A DNA stretch of 64,000 bases, from positions 37,337,260-37,401,259 of the forward strand of contig CM034603.1 of NCBI GenBank assembly GCA_020091685.1, read 5' to 3'. The notes under the pieces were generated by a model, which was not told the DNA's origin, ran no database searches, and worked only from the letters and a program-made list of their open reading frames with translations. This document shows positions 49,163 through 61,125 of this stretch, piece after piece. The first letter of the stretch is position 1. Each line of letters starts with the position of its first letter. The stretch is from Lutjanus erythropterus (taxonomy: Eukaryota > Chordata > Actinopteri > Lutjaniformes > Lutjanidae). Position numbers and translations under genes: made by a program.

Positions 49163-50904
49163 CTGCAGAGACACAAAACAACAAACAGTTCAGCACAGGA
49201 AATATACAAGAGCCAAAGAAAGAGTGAGGAAATGCATGGATGTGTACAGGAAGTTGACAAAATGAGGTAATAAATTCACATACAAATCTAGTTAAAGATT
49301 TGTATGTTTACTTCAACTGTCCTCCGATGTTCCGACATAAGTCAGTGTCTGAATGTGACCACTAGAGGGGGCTACATCTCTACTAAACACCAACTGCAGC
49401 ACAACCATAAGAGCAGCCACAAGTACTGTAAAGCCTGCCTCTTCTGGGAAGATCTATTTTTGAATCGACCGTTGCATTCTCTCTTTCAGCTCACATAAAT
49501 CAGAGTAAAAGCACTTTGTTTGCCACAGCTGAATAAATCACACATTTATGAATTGCCACTTCATCTCAGCTGTTTGTAAAACAGATATTTGGGTCTTTGA
49601 AACCCACAGAAGAGCTCTTTGCTCCATTTATAAAGTGTTTAAAATGAGAGTAGTTCTACACAGCCGAGGGAATCTATCATTTATCAGTGTTTACTACATA
49701 TTAAATGTCATTTAGTTTTTATAGAAACTATGTTTGGCTCCCTGGAGGATCGTATATCAGAGGATCAAATTAAAGCAATAACCTGTTTATCAGATTTCAC
49801 TGAACGGTTATCCAGGCCCGTGGCTGTGATGGTTTCACTGGTAACACAGGAGGCACGTCAGAGGATCCAGATATAATGTAGCTTTTCTCATTCAAGTTGG
49901 CCCAATTCTTTAATGAGATTTTCATTTAATCTCTGAATCTCAGAATAATCAGTTTGTTGTTCAGTCAAGCAAATTAAACACGTGTTCACATGTTTTTCAA
50001 ATGTTGCAGGGTTTTATTTTGTCATGGATGTCATTTTGTGGCAAATTTTGCATTCACAATACAATACAATTTTGTTGCACAATAACCACCTGCACAAAGC
50101 GTCATGAACGAGACTGATGAGCTGATTCTGTCAAACTCAAACTCTTCAAGACATTCATTCATTGTTTCTACTATCTCGTGCAAAATGATCCGTTCAGTTA
50201 TCACAGTTTGTCAAACATAGATCTATATTCCATAAATATATGACACGAAATGTTTGTGAAGTCTGACAAATTGTCAAATGAGCTGCCAGGAGTCACAAAG
50301 ATGCTATTTTGTGGCAAATTTTCTATTCGCTTTATATGATTTTACATGAAATATCAAAGGTGATATTTCTATGTTGCAACACATATAAATGCACAGGACC
50401 TTTTCTGTGCATGACAGTCTTGCACTTTATTGACTTTTTCCAGTAAACTTTTACCGACTGTTGAAATGTGAATGTAAAAGCTCGGTGTGATACTCAGTGG
50501 CATCCAGCTGGACAAAACTGACACTCCTGTAACACAGTTAGCAGTCAGTGTGAGCGAAAAAAATTAAACCAAACAGAGATTTGTCTGTGGGAAATATTGG
50601 ACTGTCGCGACCCCCAGCAGGCCAAAGCTCACACGATGACAACACAACTTTTTAGTTTAGTGTCTTTGGCCTTTAACAGTATTTTGACACATGAATGAAA
50701 TGTTTTGAGTGAATTACGACGAGGGTTGGGAAGGTTACTTTAAAAAAATATTCCTTTTAAAAAAAAAGTAATTACGTGTTAAAAAATTTTGTCAGAAATG
50801 TAATCAAAGTATCACAATATTAAAGTTATAAAACTTGATTACTTTGTTACTTTTAGGATAGATCAGTATGAAATATGGTGAAAGTATTTAGCCAATTATA
50901 ATGT

Positions 50905-51470
50905 TTTTAGGGCTACAACTAACAGTTATTTTCTTAATTAATCAATTAGCTGTTTGGTCCAAGAAATGTCAGAAAATGTCAACTCAAAAATATTCAGTTT
51001 ACTGTCAGAGGAGTAAAGAAACCAGAAAATATTCACATTTAAGAAGCTGAAATCAGAGAACTTGGACTTTTTTTAATTAAAAAATTACTTAAAACAAATA
51101 ATCGATTAATTAATCCTGTCACAGTCTTGTATGTCTGTGCGCTCCACATGTTTGGACCTATTTTTTTCTATTAGTCTTTTCTTTTTCTCCATTAATCAAT
51201 TAGTTGTTTCATCCATAAAATGTCAGAAAAATGGTGAGTAATTCTCATCAGTGTTTCCCAAAGTTCAAGATGACGTCCTCAAATGTCTTGTTTGGTCCAC
51301 AACTCAAAAATATTCAGTTTACTGTCAGAGAGGAAAGAAACCAGAAAATATTCACATTTAAGAAGCTGAAATGGGATTTTTTTTCTTAAAATGATTAATT
51401 GATTACCAAAATAGAAGCAGAATAATTTAATAGTCAATTGATAATAGATTATTCATTGCAGCTGTGAGTG
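50905..51470 (+). mobile_element. two hAT-type MITE copies in tandem
   Basis: The first copy starts TAGGGCTACAACTAACAGTT and includes TATTCAGTTTACTGTCAGAG. The second, from about 51160, repeats TTAATCAATTAGTTG, ATGTCAGAAAAATGGTGAG and the same TATTCAGTTTACTGTCAGAG block, ending near TTCATTGCAGCTGTGA. Both are non-coding and within presumed kcnq3 intron 1. Confidence 0.65.
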
Positions 51471-53439
51471 TTTTATGTTTGTTGTTAGGTTAATTAGTTT
51501 GTCCAGCTGCTCCTTCCTTTGCTGTGCACAATCGATTGATTGATTGATTGATTTAAAGACAAAATAAATGGTTAAATTTCCACCCAGTGAAGCATTATGA
51601 CATTTTGCAAACATGTATTAGAGGTGTGATGCATGAACAGCTGCTATACAGTTTAGAAAATGTTAAGACAGTTTCAGAAAATGAGCCATGAGACAAACTA
51701 ACATGTGAGTGATCGGTTTGGACTCTTTATCAATATATATGTGTCTCATGCCCTTCAGCATGGCACTTCCATCTCCACCTGATCCTTTACTGTATGAAGG
51801 AAGAGCAGGCTTCAGCTAACTGTCAAATACACATTTTCTGTCACATAGCATCATGACAAAGTCCATGTTTGTATGTATGTATTATGTATAAACACTTATG
51901 AATATATGTGTATGTACAGTATTCTTTTTCTTTGCTCCACCAACCCAAATATTCAGTTTCACACAGCTTAATCCACAATTTTAAAAAGCTGAATGATCCC
52001 TTTTTACACCCTGACATCTATATTTAGTCCTTTCAGAGCTGAAATTAATTGGATACGCACATACAAATGGCTATTTAAATCCCCCTGTACACCGGAGCAC
52101 ACCCTGGCTCCATTCCAGATAGTGTGAAGTTAACCACCCTGCTATGATATACGACATGGAACCGCACTAAATAAACTCAACCAGCTGCAGAACCGCACAG
52201 CCACACCGCCAATTAACATTTAGCCAGCGCTGCGTGTCCAATATTCTCCACCATCGCCTCCGTGGAGAAAAAGGTTATTTTGTTCTTTTTTCAGTTCATT
52301 CGAGAGCAGCAGCACACAGACGTACAGCTCAGGCCTGATGTGGCTGCTGAAGCTGTCAGATGTTCCACTCATCCGGGAGAACAGACGGGAGGAACAACAG
52401 CAGTTTATGGTGGTGAAAGGTTTTACAGCATCAGAGCAGCGAGGGGAACAAGTTCACTCACTGACACTCAGCCACACTGAGACAATGCATTTATTTCAGA
52501 GAGTGGTTCTCAAACTGTGGTCCGGGGACCAAAGGATAAATAGAATACTTTAACTTTTATCACATTTTTTGAAAGCTGGAACAACTCAGAGTACGTTATA
52601 CAAATTACAACCACAAAATAATGGCCACCTTACTTATTATAACTATAAATAGCACAAAAATGACAATAAACCACCAATTAACACATAATAAATACCTGCA
52701 AACTTCCAAACTTTGCACTTTTGAACGTAAACTAGCCAACTTAACAAACTAGTGACTAATGCATCCTGGGAAATGAGGTCCATTCAAGCTGAACTGTGCC
52801 TCGCCTGGAGAATAGACGAGATCAGGCGGCCGCAGCAGGAGGTGGAGACAAAAAGCTGCAGTCAAGTCGCTGAAGAAATAAAGTGCGTTCTTGATAGCTG
52901 ATTTAAGTTGAAATAGAAGAGATTCCCTGACTGTGCAGCCCCTTGATCACGTGAGGTAATTGTTGCCCACATCTGCGCGACATCAGAACAAGCCAGGATC
53001 AAGTCAGACACAAATCTAACCGGCATGCATTGTGTGGCGATTGCCGGAGATCGACTCTGCACAGGCCTGGCTCATCTCGAACGCACCTACTATCTGCAGC
53101 ACACACGAATGTCACAACCCACAATCCCACAGCGCTCCACAATGGTGGGAGGATGCCATTACACACATCCAAGGCTCTGGAGCATGAATTTATAGCAACA
53201 TGAACACTCAACAAGTTTTCCAGACGGTGAAAACTGACTGGATGTGAACCCAAACACAGTCTACACGACAAAATGTTTCACCACTTTCTTCTGGTGAGGT
53301 CAGTGGATGTTGAAAAAGTTGTCCTTTCGGGACATACTTTACAGCTGAAAGAAAGGGAATCAAATCACAATTTATGTTTTTGCAATGCCCATCATATCGC
53401 AGAATAGCAATAATATAATGTGACTTAAGCCTCTGGTGA

Positions 53440-53989
53440 ACCCCTCTCCTACTGGATAGATAGATTCTGCAGACACAGGCTGGTACTCCCCTAAGCTTAA
53501 AGCTTTCATAACCTTAGAATTAGCATTTTATATCTTTATATCCTCTTTCACAAAGTCCACCATATTGCACCACATTATTCTGGAAAGGAGGCATGAGGGG
53601 GGGTGTTCAGTTGTTTGCAATCTGCAGCCTCTTTTCCTGGTGTTTTAAAGTGTTAGCAGCAACAACTCCAGTGTCACGTGAGGTTAAATGACTGTTTTTG
53701 CCAGTGGAGTCTGGTTGGTTTGGAGAAAGAGATATTTGGCTTATGTAATGGTGGTTTCCCATCAGAAAAGCCTGTCCGATGGTCAGGTGAAAATGTTCTT
53801 AATATAGTGTGCACGTAACCTGATAGATTTTTAGCTGCTCATCCTGTCCTGTAGCGTCTTACACCAGTACTCCTGCTGCCTCTCCAAACTGGGGAGGAGT
53901 GGACCGCCATCTACTGTAGGCAGCACACTGACTATGAATAATAACCTCATACAAACATACCTCAAATTATCCAAACTATCCCTTTAAAG
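53440..53989 (-). mobile_element. AAAGGGATAGTT-type MITE
   Basis: Read on the minus strand from 53989 it starts TTTAAAGGGATAGTTTGGAT, then TAGTCAGTGTGCTGCC, TACAGTAGATGGCGG and GGCAGCAGGAGTAC, the same landmarks as at 44.24-44.33 kb. The distal end (near 53440) is poorly defined. Confidence 0.6.
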
Positions 53990-56900
53990 TGTCCCTATGG
54001 TTAAGAACCTATCCCGGTTTGTCTTTTCTTGGGAAGTCCCTGTAATCTGTAACTTGAGTACAAACCTGTGTTAATACAATAGAGCAGTGGAGCCCTTTAG
54101 CCTCCTCCTTTAAACTTGTTTCTGCCTCTTGAATCATTTATGTCTGTTGTGTTGCCATTAGGCAGTGTTGTTGACATCTCCGAGAAGTTTCTGAAGTGCA
54201 GCACAACCATAACAGCATGAATATTTTACAGCCAAACAGCCTGCAGAGTTTTACATAATTCACCATAAGGAAATGATAGTTGAGAGCAGACGCCTCCTGA
54301 TTGACATCCGAGCACTCTGCGTCGGTTGTGCGTTTTGTCGAGTCGTCACATTGTGCGTTTTACGCCACACAAACTCACCGCGCCCCTAAATTAAATTGCC
54401 GTGTCTCCTCTCAAAGTTATCCAGAGGACAGAGATAATCCTGGAGCGAGCAGAGGAGGTCGATGTTAACTCGATATGATCCAGCTGATACTGATCTGCAA
54501 CACAGTCGGCTTCCTATTCGGCTTCAGATAGTTTGTTCAATAAGGTAAACAGGGCGATGTCGATGCCCATTAGAGCGGACGCATCAGGAGGAGAGGGACA
54601 GAAGTCAAAAAAGTGGGACAGAATATGCCAAAAATAAAACATGAGACTCATTAATGATTACAGGTAACATTCACAAGGATTTGAGTTGTGTAATGATAAT
54701 AAATGACCTTGAGTGTTTTCACATTGTCACTTCATGCATCGCTATCATCAATATATTGATTAATATCTGCTGCAGGGTCAGGTTAAGTTTAGTCAAATTT
54801 GACACAACTGCTGTATGCACCCTTTTACCATGAAACTGTGACCTCAGGCATCTTTGTACACTTAATTTTCTTCACTTACGTAGATGTGACATGTAACGTG
54901 TAACTGGGCCGTGACCTGATTCTTCTGAGGACAGTGAAGCAGCACTTTATCTTTCTGTGAAGCGCTGGTTTCGCTGTTGGGTTGGTGTTGATGCAGACAG
55001 AACTGTTGTTGTCGGGTGGATTTGTTGTACAGCCACGTAACTGGTGCTCGACACAACATGCAAGAGAGCGAACAACCTCAGTGTTTGAGTGGCAGATCAG
55101 GCAGTGCTACAGGTTATGGAGATACTTGCCAACCCTCCTGATTTTACCGCGAGACTCTTGTTTATGATCACAACCTGTTTCTGACACTATATAATGTGTA
55201 TAAGCCCTATACAACTTTAAAAGTCTACTGCTTTCATCTAACGGCCGCAACAAACAAGATATCTTGAGGAAAGTTTTAAAGGAAAGGGACATGCATTTTG
55301 TTTTAAAATCTGCCATGACAGATTTTCTTTTAGGTGCAAAAACTAAATTTATGAAGGAAAACTGATGAATATCAGTTAATGCCAGATATTTATGCAAGTT
55401 CAGAATTACTCAACATAAAAATGCTGTTGTTATTTTCATTCTTTAAAAGTTTTAAAGAAGTTTTTGGTATTGAAATCCGACCTTTTTTATGATTGAAGGT
55501 TGGAAAGTGTGGTTATGGATTTACCATTACCATACACCTTATGTGTGCTTGTTTGTAGGGGTAAAATAAATGGGTAGATACGGTATAAAAGACGTGGGTG
55601 TCTATGCATGTCGGTAAGGTGTGTATTTGTTGGTAAACTGCAGCTTTTCCATGCATCTTATTGAAGACGTCAGGCTCCTCCACTGTTTGCAGAAATAACC
55701 ATTTCCAAACAACTACAACCAGCTCAAAGTAAAGAACTGCTTTCCACTGAGTGGAAACTGAGCCTTCTACATCTGCAGCAGTTCACTCTTTAAAGAAAAC
55801 AGATTTTTCGATCACAACACAGATTGGATTCCATGCTTCATTAATTTGGCCTACAGCAGGTAATGGAGTGTTACAGTGGTACCGTCCAACAGCATCACAC
55901 CGTCTGACTTCATACAACCACAGACACACTAATGTGATGATGATGGCGGGAGGTGGCGAGGTCACCTCAGGACGTGTTGCATCTCTTCCTCTTCTGTAAC
56001 TCAACCTTGAAACCCTGCTGGCTGTTTTTTATTGATTTTATTTAAAGGTCCAGAGTGTAAGATTGATGAGGAGCGACTGGCAGAAAGTGGCAGAAATGGA
56101 ATATAATATGTTGTCATTAGTGTATAATCCTGAAAGCCTGTAAACCTGAAAGTAAGAATTACCGTGTTTCTGTCACCTTACAGCCAAAATGCATGGGGCA
56201 CATTTTATAATCAGCTGAAACTGCTCCACCGATCACAAAAGCAACTCACAAGAGCATCACATGGCTCATCTTTATTTTAAGGGGCTCATCTGGGACGACT
56301 CTGTGGCCCTCCCATATGTAAAATCAACATATTTCTGTACAAACTGTATAAAAACTATTTTAAGAAAACCTAACCAAACTCTCTTGGATATCTCTTAAAC
56401 TGAGTCTGGAGTGGCCCAGCTCGTCAATCAAAGGATGAGAAAATTGCTATAATTTTGTTTGTGCTCCTTAATATTTCAGTGGTGTTGTACCTGCCTTTTT
56501 TCCCTATGATTTTATTTTTCTTTATTTACATATTTATATAGATTATTTTATTTATTTTTGTCAGTCGACCATGTGTCTTTGATTCTGCTGTGTGTCGCTT
56601 TTATAAAATATACTTCATCGAAAAGATTTGGGGGTGTGGGGCGGAGAGGGAGGGGATTTACTATGTACATTTATTCAATATGTGATTTGTACACCTATTC
56701 AAATTAAAAATGTCAATAAACAAACTTATAAAAATATATATGTCTATTAAAATAAACATGTTATTGTACCAGAGGCAGAGACAGGGGTCCTTAGGGCACA
56801 GTAAACCTTTTTACTTGGCAGTGTTGGAGGTCAGTGTAGCTGAACGAAACCTCCGCTGACAGACGGACAGGAAGTGGACAGCGTTCTCCTACATCAAAGT

Positions 56901-57179
56901 CAGAAGCTGTGTCGACCCATCCACCCCCCCCATGACCTTTTTCCCACACAGATTTTGTGGCTTTGTAACATCGCCAGGAATGTACAATATGGATTTGTTT
57001 CAGCCAATACCAATAACCGATAATCACCTGCTCCTCGTGATAAGATCACCAATATTTTCAAGTTTGTATTTTAAAAGACGTTCAAATAACCTGCAGTTTA
57101 TATAATCTGAGGATAAGAAAGGTTCAGATGAGTGAAGATGGATGATTGAAAATAAGGGATCCAAAATGGTTCTTCCTGA

Positions 57180-58112
57180 AGGTCTGAGGTTCTACCCATA
57201 AGAACCATTTGTTGAAGAAAGGGTTCTTTGTAAGACTAAGGAACTCTTTTCACCAAAAGAACCCTTTTTGGAAGAAAGCATTGTTGAAATCCTTCAAGAA
57301 CTCTTTTGTCAAGGGTTCTTTGTACCATTACCCAGAACCCCCCGGGTGGATGGGAACCGTAAGTTGGTTCTAGATAAACCCCTTGGAATATACAAAGGTT
57401 CTCTGTAGAAACCCTTGAGTGTGCTTTAGATAAAATCCTTAGAATACATAGAGAAGGTTCTCGGTCAAACCCCCTTTATGAGTTCTAGATAAAATTCTTG
57501 GAATATAAAAAGGTTCCTTGTAGAACCCCCTCAGTGTGTTCGAGATAAAACCCTTAGATTACATAGAAAAGGTTCTTGGTAGAACCCATTTTGAGAGCTT
57601 TAGATTAAACTCTTAAAATATAAAAAGGTTCTCTTTTAGACCCCTTGAGTGTATTCTAAAAAAATCTTAGAGTAGGTAAAAAAGGTTCTCAGTAGAACCC
57701 TCTTGGTGGGTATTTGAAATACAAAAAGGTTCTCAAAAAGGTTCCCAATTGTGTTCTTGATGAAACCCTTGGGTTATAAAAAGATTATCTGTAAAACCCC
57801 CTGGGTGGGTTTTTGTTAGCACCCAGAAGGTGCAAAGCTTCTGAATAGAACCCCCAGAGAAGGAGATTCCAAGTGGAATCTTTTATAAAAAGTTCTTCCA
57901 GGAACCAGAAAAAGGTTCTCCTATGGGGATGAGCAGAAGAACTCTATAGGGTTCTAGTTAGCTCTTTTGTTTCATACTTTCATTTATTTGTGTACTGTAC
58001 ACACTTATTCTAGTAAATTCAGCTGCATGAATGTAACATTTCAACAAAGACACCTTGAACAGAAGAACCTTCAGCTGAAGAACCCTTTATGGTTCTAGTT
58101 ATAACCTTTATT
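57180..58112. repeat. minisatellite of AAAAAGGTTCT...AGAACCC units
   Basis: Units of about 55-60 bp repeat from about 57350 to 57800, each with AAAGGTTCT followed by GTAGAACCC, so that each unit is an imperfect palindrome (GGTTCT/AGAACC). Related AGAACC and GGGTTCTTTG strings flank both sides to about 58112. Non-coding, in presumed intron 1 of kcnq3. Confidence 0.75.
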
Positions 58113-60073
58113 TCGAAGAGTGTACTTAACGTCCACCTTATATACGGACAGACAAGAGAGATAATTCACCTGGTCACTGGAGGTTTTAATCAGTTGAACG
58201 TATGAACTGGGTGGAAACGAGGTCAAACTGCTCTCATTGGTTTTCTTAAATTCACACTTCTGATTAAATTTCCAACATTTAGATAAAACTACAAAACTGT
58301 TTTTGAAAAGCTTCTTTTCTGTGACTGAAAACCTGAAACTGAATCTGACATTTCAATCGATCAAGACCTAAAAGTATTTCCTGGTTAATGAGTTGATTTG
58401 TTCATACAGTTTGAATCCAGCTCTGGGTGGATGTTTTTATTTCTTATTAAAGGTCATGAGGCAGTAATGATGAGACCAGCCCACCGGTACGCTCTCTCTC
58501 TCTCTCCATTAATCCACTTTGTATCCGCGGGCCCAGCAGGGCCGAGCCTCCGCTGGGCTCCCCGGTGCTGATACCACCCCTGAGGATTCCTAACAACCAA
58601 TTTGCCGACGAGATTCAATAAAGAGAGTGCAGACGATGCAATTCTGACAGTTAATTTGCTGGGCGATATGCAAACACTGGTGGGAAAGGACAGCGGCAGC
58701 GGCGCGCCGTTAATGACTGCAGTCGCAAGGACGAGATGAGAGACGGCGATCTTTATTCAGCCGAGGAGGATCTCTGAGAAGAAGTTCGGAGGCAGCTTCA
58801 CACCACGATGACAGCCAGCAGCCTGCACTGAAACCATCCTGCTGCTCCTGACATGTTGGAATAAAGCTGATCAGGCCGGGATGTTCACTCCACTTTGATA
58901 GCTGCAGTTTTTACTGAAATGTTTCAGAGACTTTTATGAGTGCAGAGGTGGAATAAATCCAGCGTCTGCAACTTCAGCTTTTAAATATCACAACGAAAAA
59001 TCCGATTGGTGTGAAAGTGAAACATAACTAAATATACAAACTTGAAAATCATAATCTAACCTGATTTAATTTATCTGATGACTTCAAAGCACTTTACAGC
59101 TACATCAGTCAACACAACACTGTAATTTGTCATTTAATTTGGAGGACTTGTTGTTTCCTCATGGTCATATTATACAGCATTTTTAATCAGGTCCACAGAG
59201 GCAGTGCAGCTGCTGTCACATAACACACACGCACATTAAAGGTTCCATATATACACAACATTAACTGCCACTAGATGTCGCACAAGAGCACCAGAATCTC
59301 AGACCAGAGGAGAATGTTAGCCCACCAGACTTCACTGACAAATGTGGTCATTTTACCTCTCGGATGATCGTAAAACACACTTCATTCAAACTCATCAGAA
59401 ACAAAACCACAACTTTGTTAGTCCGTCCACTGTTCTAGAAATCACCAACTCTGGTTCGGCTGTAATAATAAATATTACATAATATTAGCAGCTGAGAAAC
59501 AGGCTACAATTGGTGCCTCATAATTCTTGCTAACAAATGCATATGGCAAAGTATGTTCACTAAAAGGGCTTGTTTTTTTTCTACTGACAGATGAAGAAAG
59601 GTCTAAAGTAGCAGAATATAATCCTCCTCATCCACACAGAAGACGTCTTCTTCTTCCCGTCCTGCACACTGCTGACACTTCTCGCCCTCATACTGCCCTC
59701 TACCTTTATTGACAGGTTGACACTAGGATTATTTACTTATTTATTAATTTTGGACTGAGAGCTGCAGCCTGGACGCTGTCAGGAACCTGCTGTAATTTTC
59801 CCTGAGCTCCATCTCATGGGATACTCGGGCGACCCCGACACCAACCTCTCAACCCCGACGGGGGGTCAGATCTGCCGGCGTTCACAGTGATGCCGACAGG
59901 AAGCAGTGTTGGGAGTGATGGATTTCTCCTCCAGCACCTCCCCCCGCTATGAGGCAGCTCAGCAGTGGGATAGGAGGAGAAAAGGATATTCAGCCTTGTG
60001 ATTTGGGATTTGCTGATCATGCAGGACCTGGTGTTTGACTGGGAATATCCTGACCCCTGGATGAGACGTGTAG

Positions 60074-60094
60074 GTGTGTGTGTGTGTGTGTGTG
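60074..60094. repeat. short (TG)n microsatellite
   Basis: About ten TG units followed by a G-rich stretch. Confidence 0.9.
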
Positions 60095-60270
60095 GTGGGG
60101 GTGTTCCCAGTCACATTCAGCATCAGCACGATGGCAGCTGACAGCTTCACTGACACATAAACAGGTTGATGTAGAGTCCTGCTGCTGAGCTGCAGATCAG
60201 ATTCATCCTGACAACTTCACACATATATTCAGTTTATGAAGAAGGAAAGAAGGAAATGATCACAGTCAGC

Positions 60271-60690
60271 TCATCTGAGATGGACTGAGTGTCCTGTGGT
60301 CTGACGAGTCCACATTTCAGACTGTTTTCACAAATCATGGACGTCGTGTCCTCCAGGCTAAAGAGGAAAAGGACCATCCAGATTGTTACCAGCACTGACT
60401 TCAACAGACAGCAGCTGTGATGGTATGGAGGTGTGTTAGTGCCCATGGCATCATGGGAAACTGTCACATCTGTGAAGGCCACATTAATGCTGAAAGGTAC
60501 ATACAGGTTTTGGAGCGACATATGCTGACATCCAGATGACGTCTTTGTCAGAGACGTCCCTGCTTATTTCAGCGAGACGATGCCAAGACACATTGTGGAC
60601 GTGTTCCAACAGCATGTCTTTGTAATAAAAGAGTTCAGGTACTAGACTGACCTGCCTGCAGTCCAGACCAGGGATGCAGTGATCAACTGG
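60271..60690 (+). pseudogene. decayed Tc1/mariner-type transposase fragment
   Basis: One frame reads LWSDESTFQTVF, GRRVLQAKEEKDHPDCYQ, AAVMVWRCVSAHGIMGNCHI, INAERYIQVLERHML, RRPCLFQRDDAKTH and RVQVLD.PACSPD, interrupted by stops. WSDEST, MVW, INAERYIQVLE, FQ.D.AK.H and PACSPD are hallmarks of the DDE domain of Tc1-like transposases; the second catalytic Asp region (QRDDAKTH) is visible. The N-terminal DNA-binding part and the end after PACSPD are missing. It cannot encode an active enzyme. Confidence 0.82.
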
Positions 60691-60873
60691 TTTCACTATT
60701 AAAGCGGTTTAAAACGTCATGGTTATTTATTCATAAAGGCTCCGCTACACTGACCGTTTCTGTTCTCGCTCTCAGGAAAGAGAAAGAACAAAAATAAAGT
60801 TACACCTGTGGTGCTCCAGTTTAAAGTGCTGTGCTTATCAAGAGACATGGAGGCTACGCTACTTTAGCTTAAC

Positions 60874-61125
60874 AATGGTAAAGGAACCTAAAAGTGAAGC
60901 TTTGGGTTCACCGAAGAAACGAGTGAAGTCTACAGTGTGCGAGTACTTCAGGTACAACAAGAACGACCAGGGAGTTATTTAAGACGACGGATCACCTGCC
61001 TGCAAAGCCTGCTGGGAAAAAGCTGCAGCTAAAAAAGGGTCTAACACATCAAACCTGATGCAGCATCTGCAGGATCACCACCCAGCTTTAAACACCCAAG
61101 TAATACATAATAACTGACTTAAATT
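60874..61125 (+). pseudogene. BED zinc-finger fragment of a hAT-type element
   Basis: The frame starts MVKEPKSEALGSPKKRVKST, then VCEYFRYNKN, an in-frame TAA, CKACWEKAAAKKGSNTSNLM and QHLQDHHPAL. The arrangement W/CEYF...CKAC...NTSNLxxHLxxHHP is a BED finger (C-x2-C...H-x3-5-H), found in hAT transposases and ZBED genes. No hAT catalytic domain follows, so this is a fragment. It starts about 180 bp after the Tc1-like remnant. Confidence 0.72.

Noticed and set aside
57180..58112. Regularly spaced repeats considered as a CRISPR-like array
   Set aside because: The genome is eukaryotic, the repeats are degenerate, and the units vary throughout rather than alternating with unique spacers.
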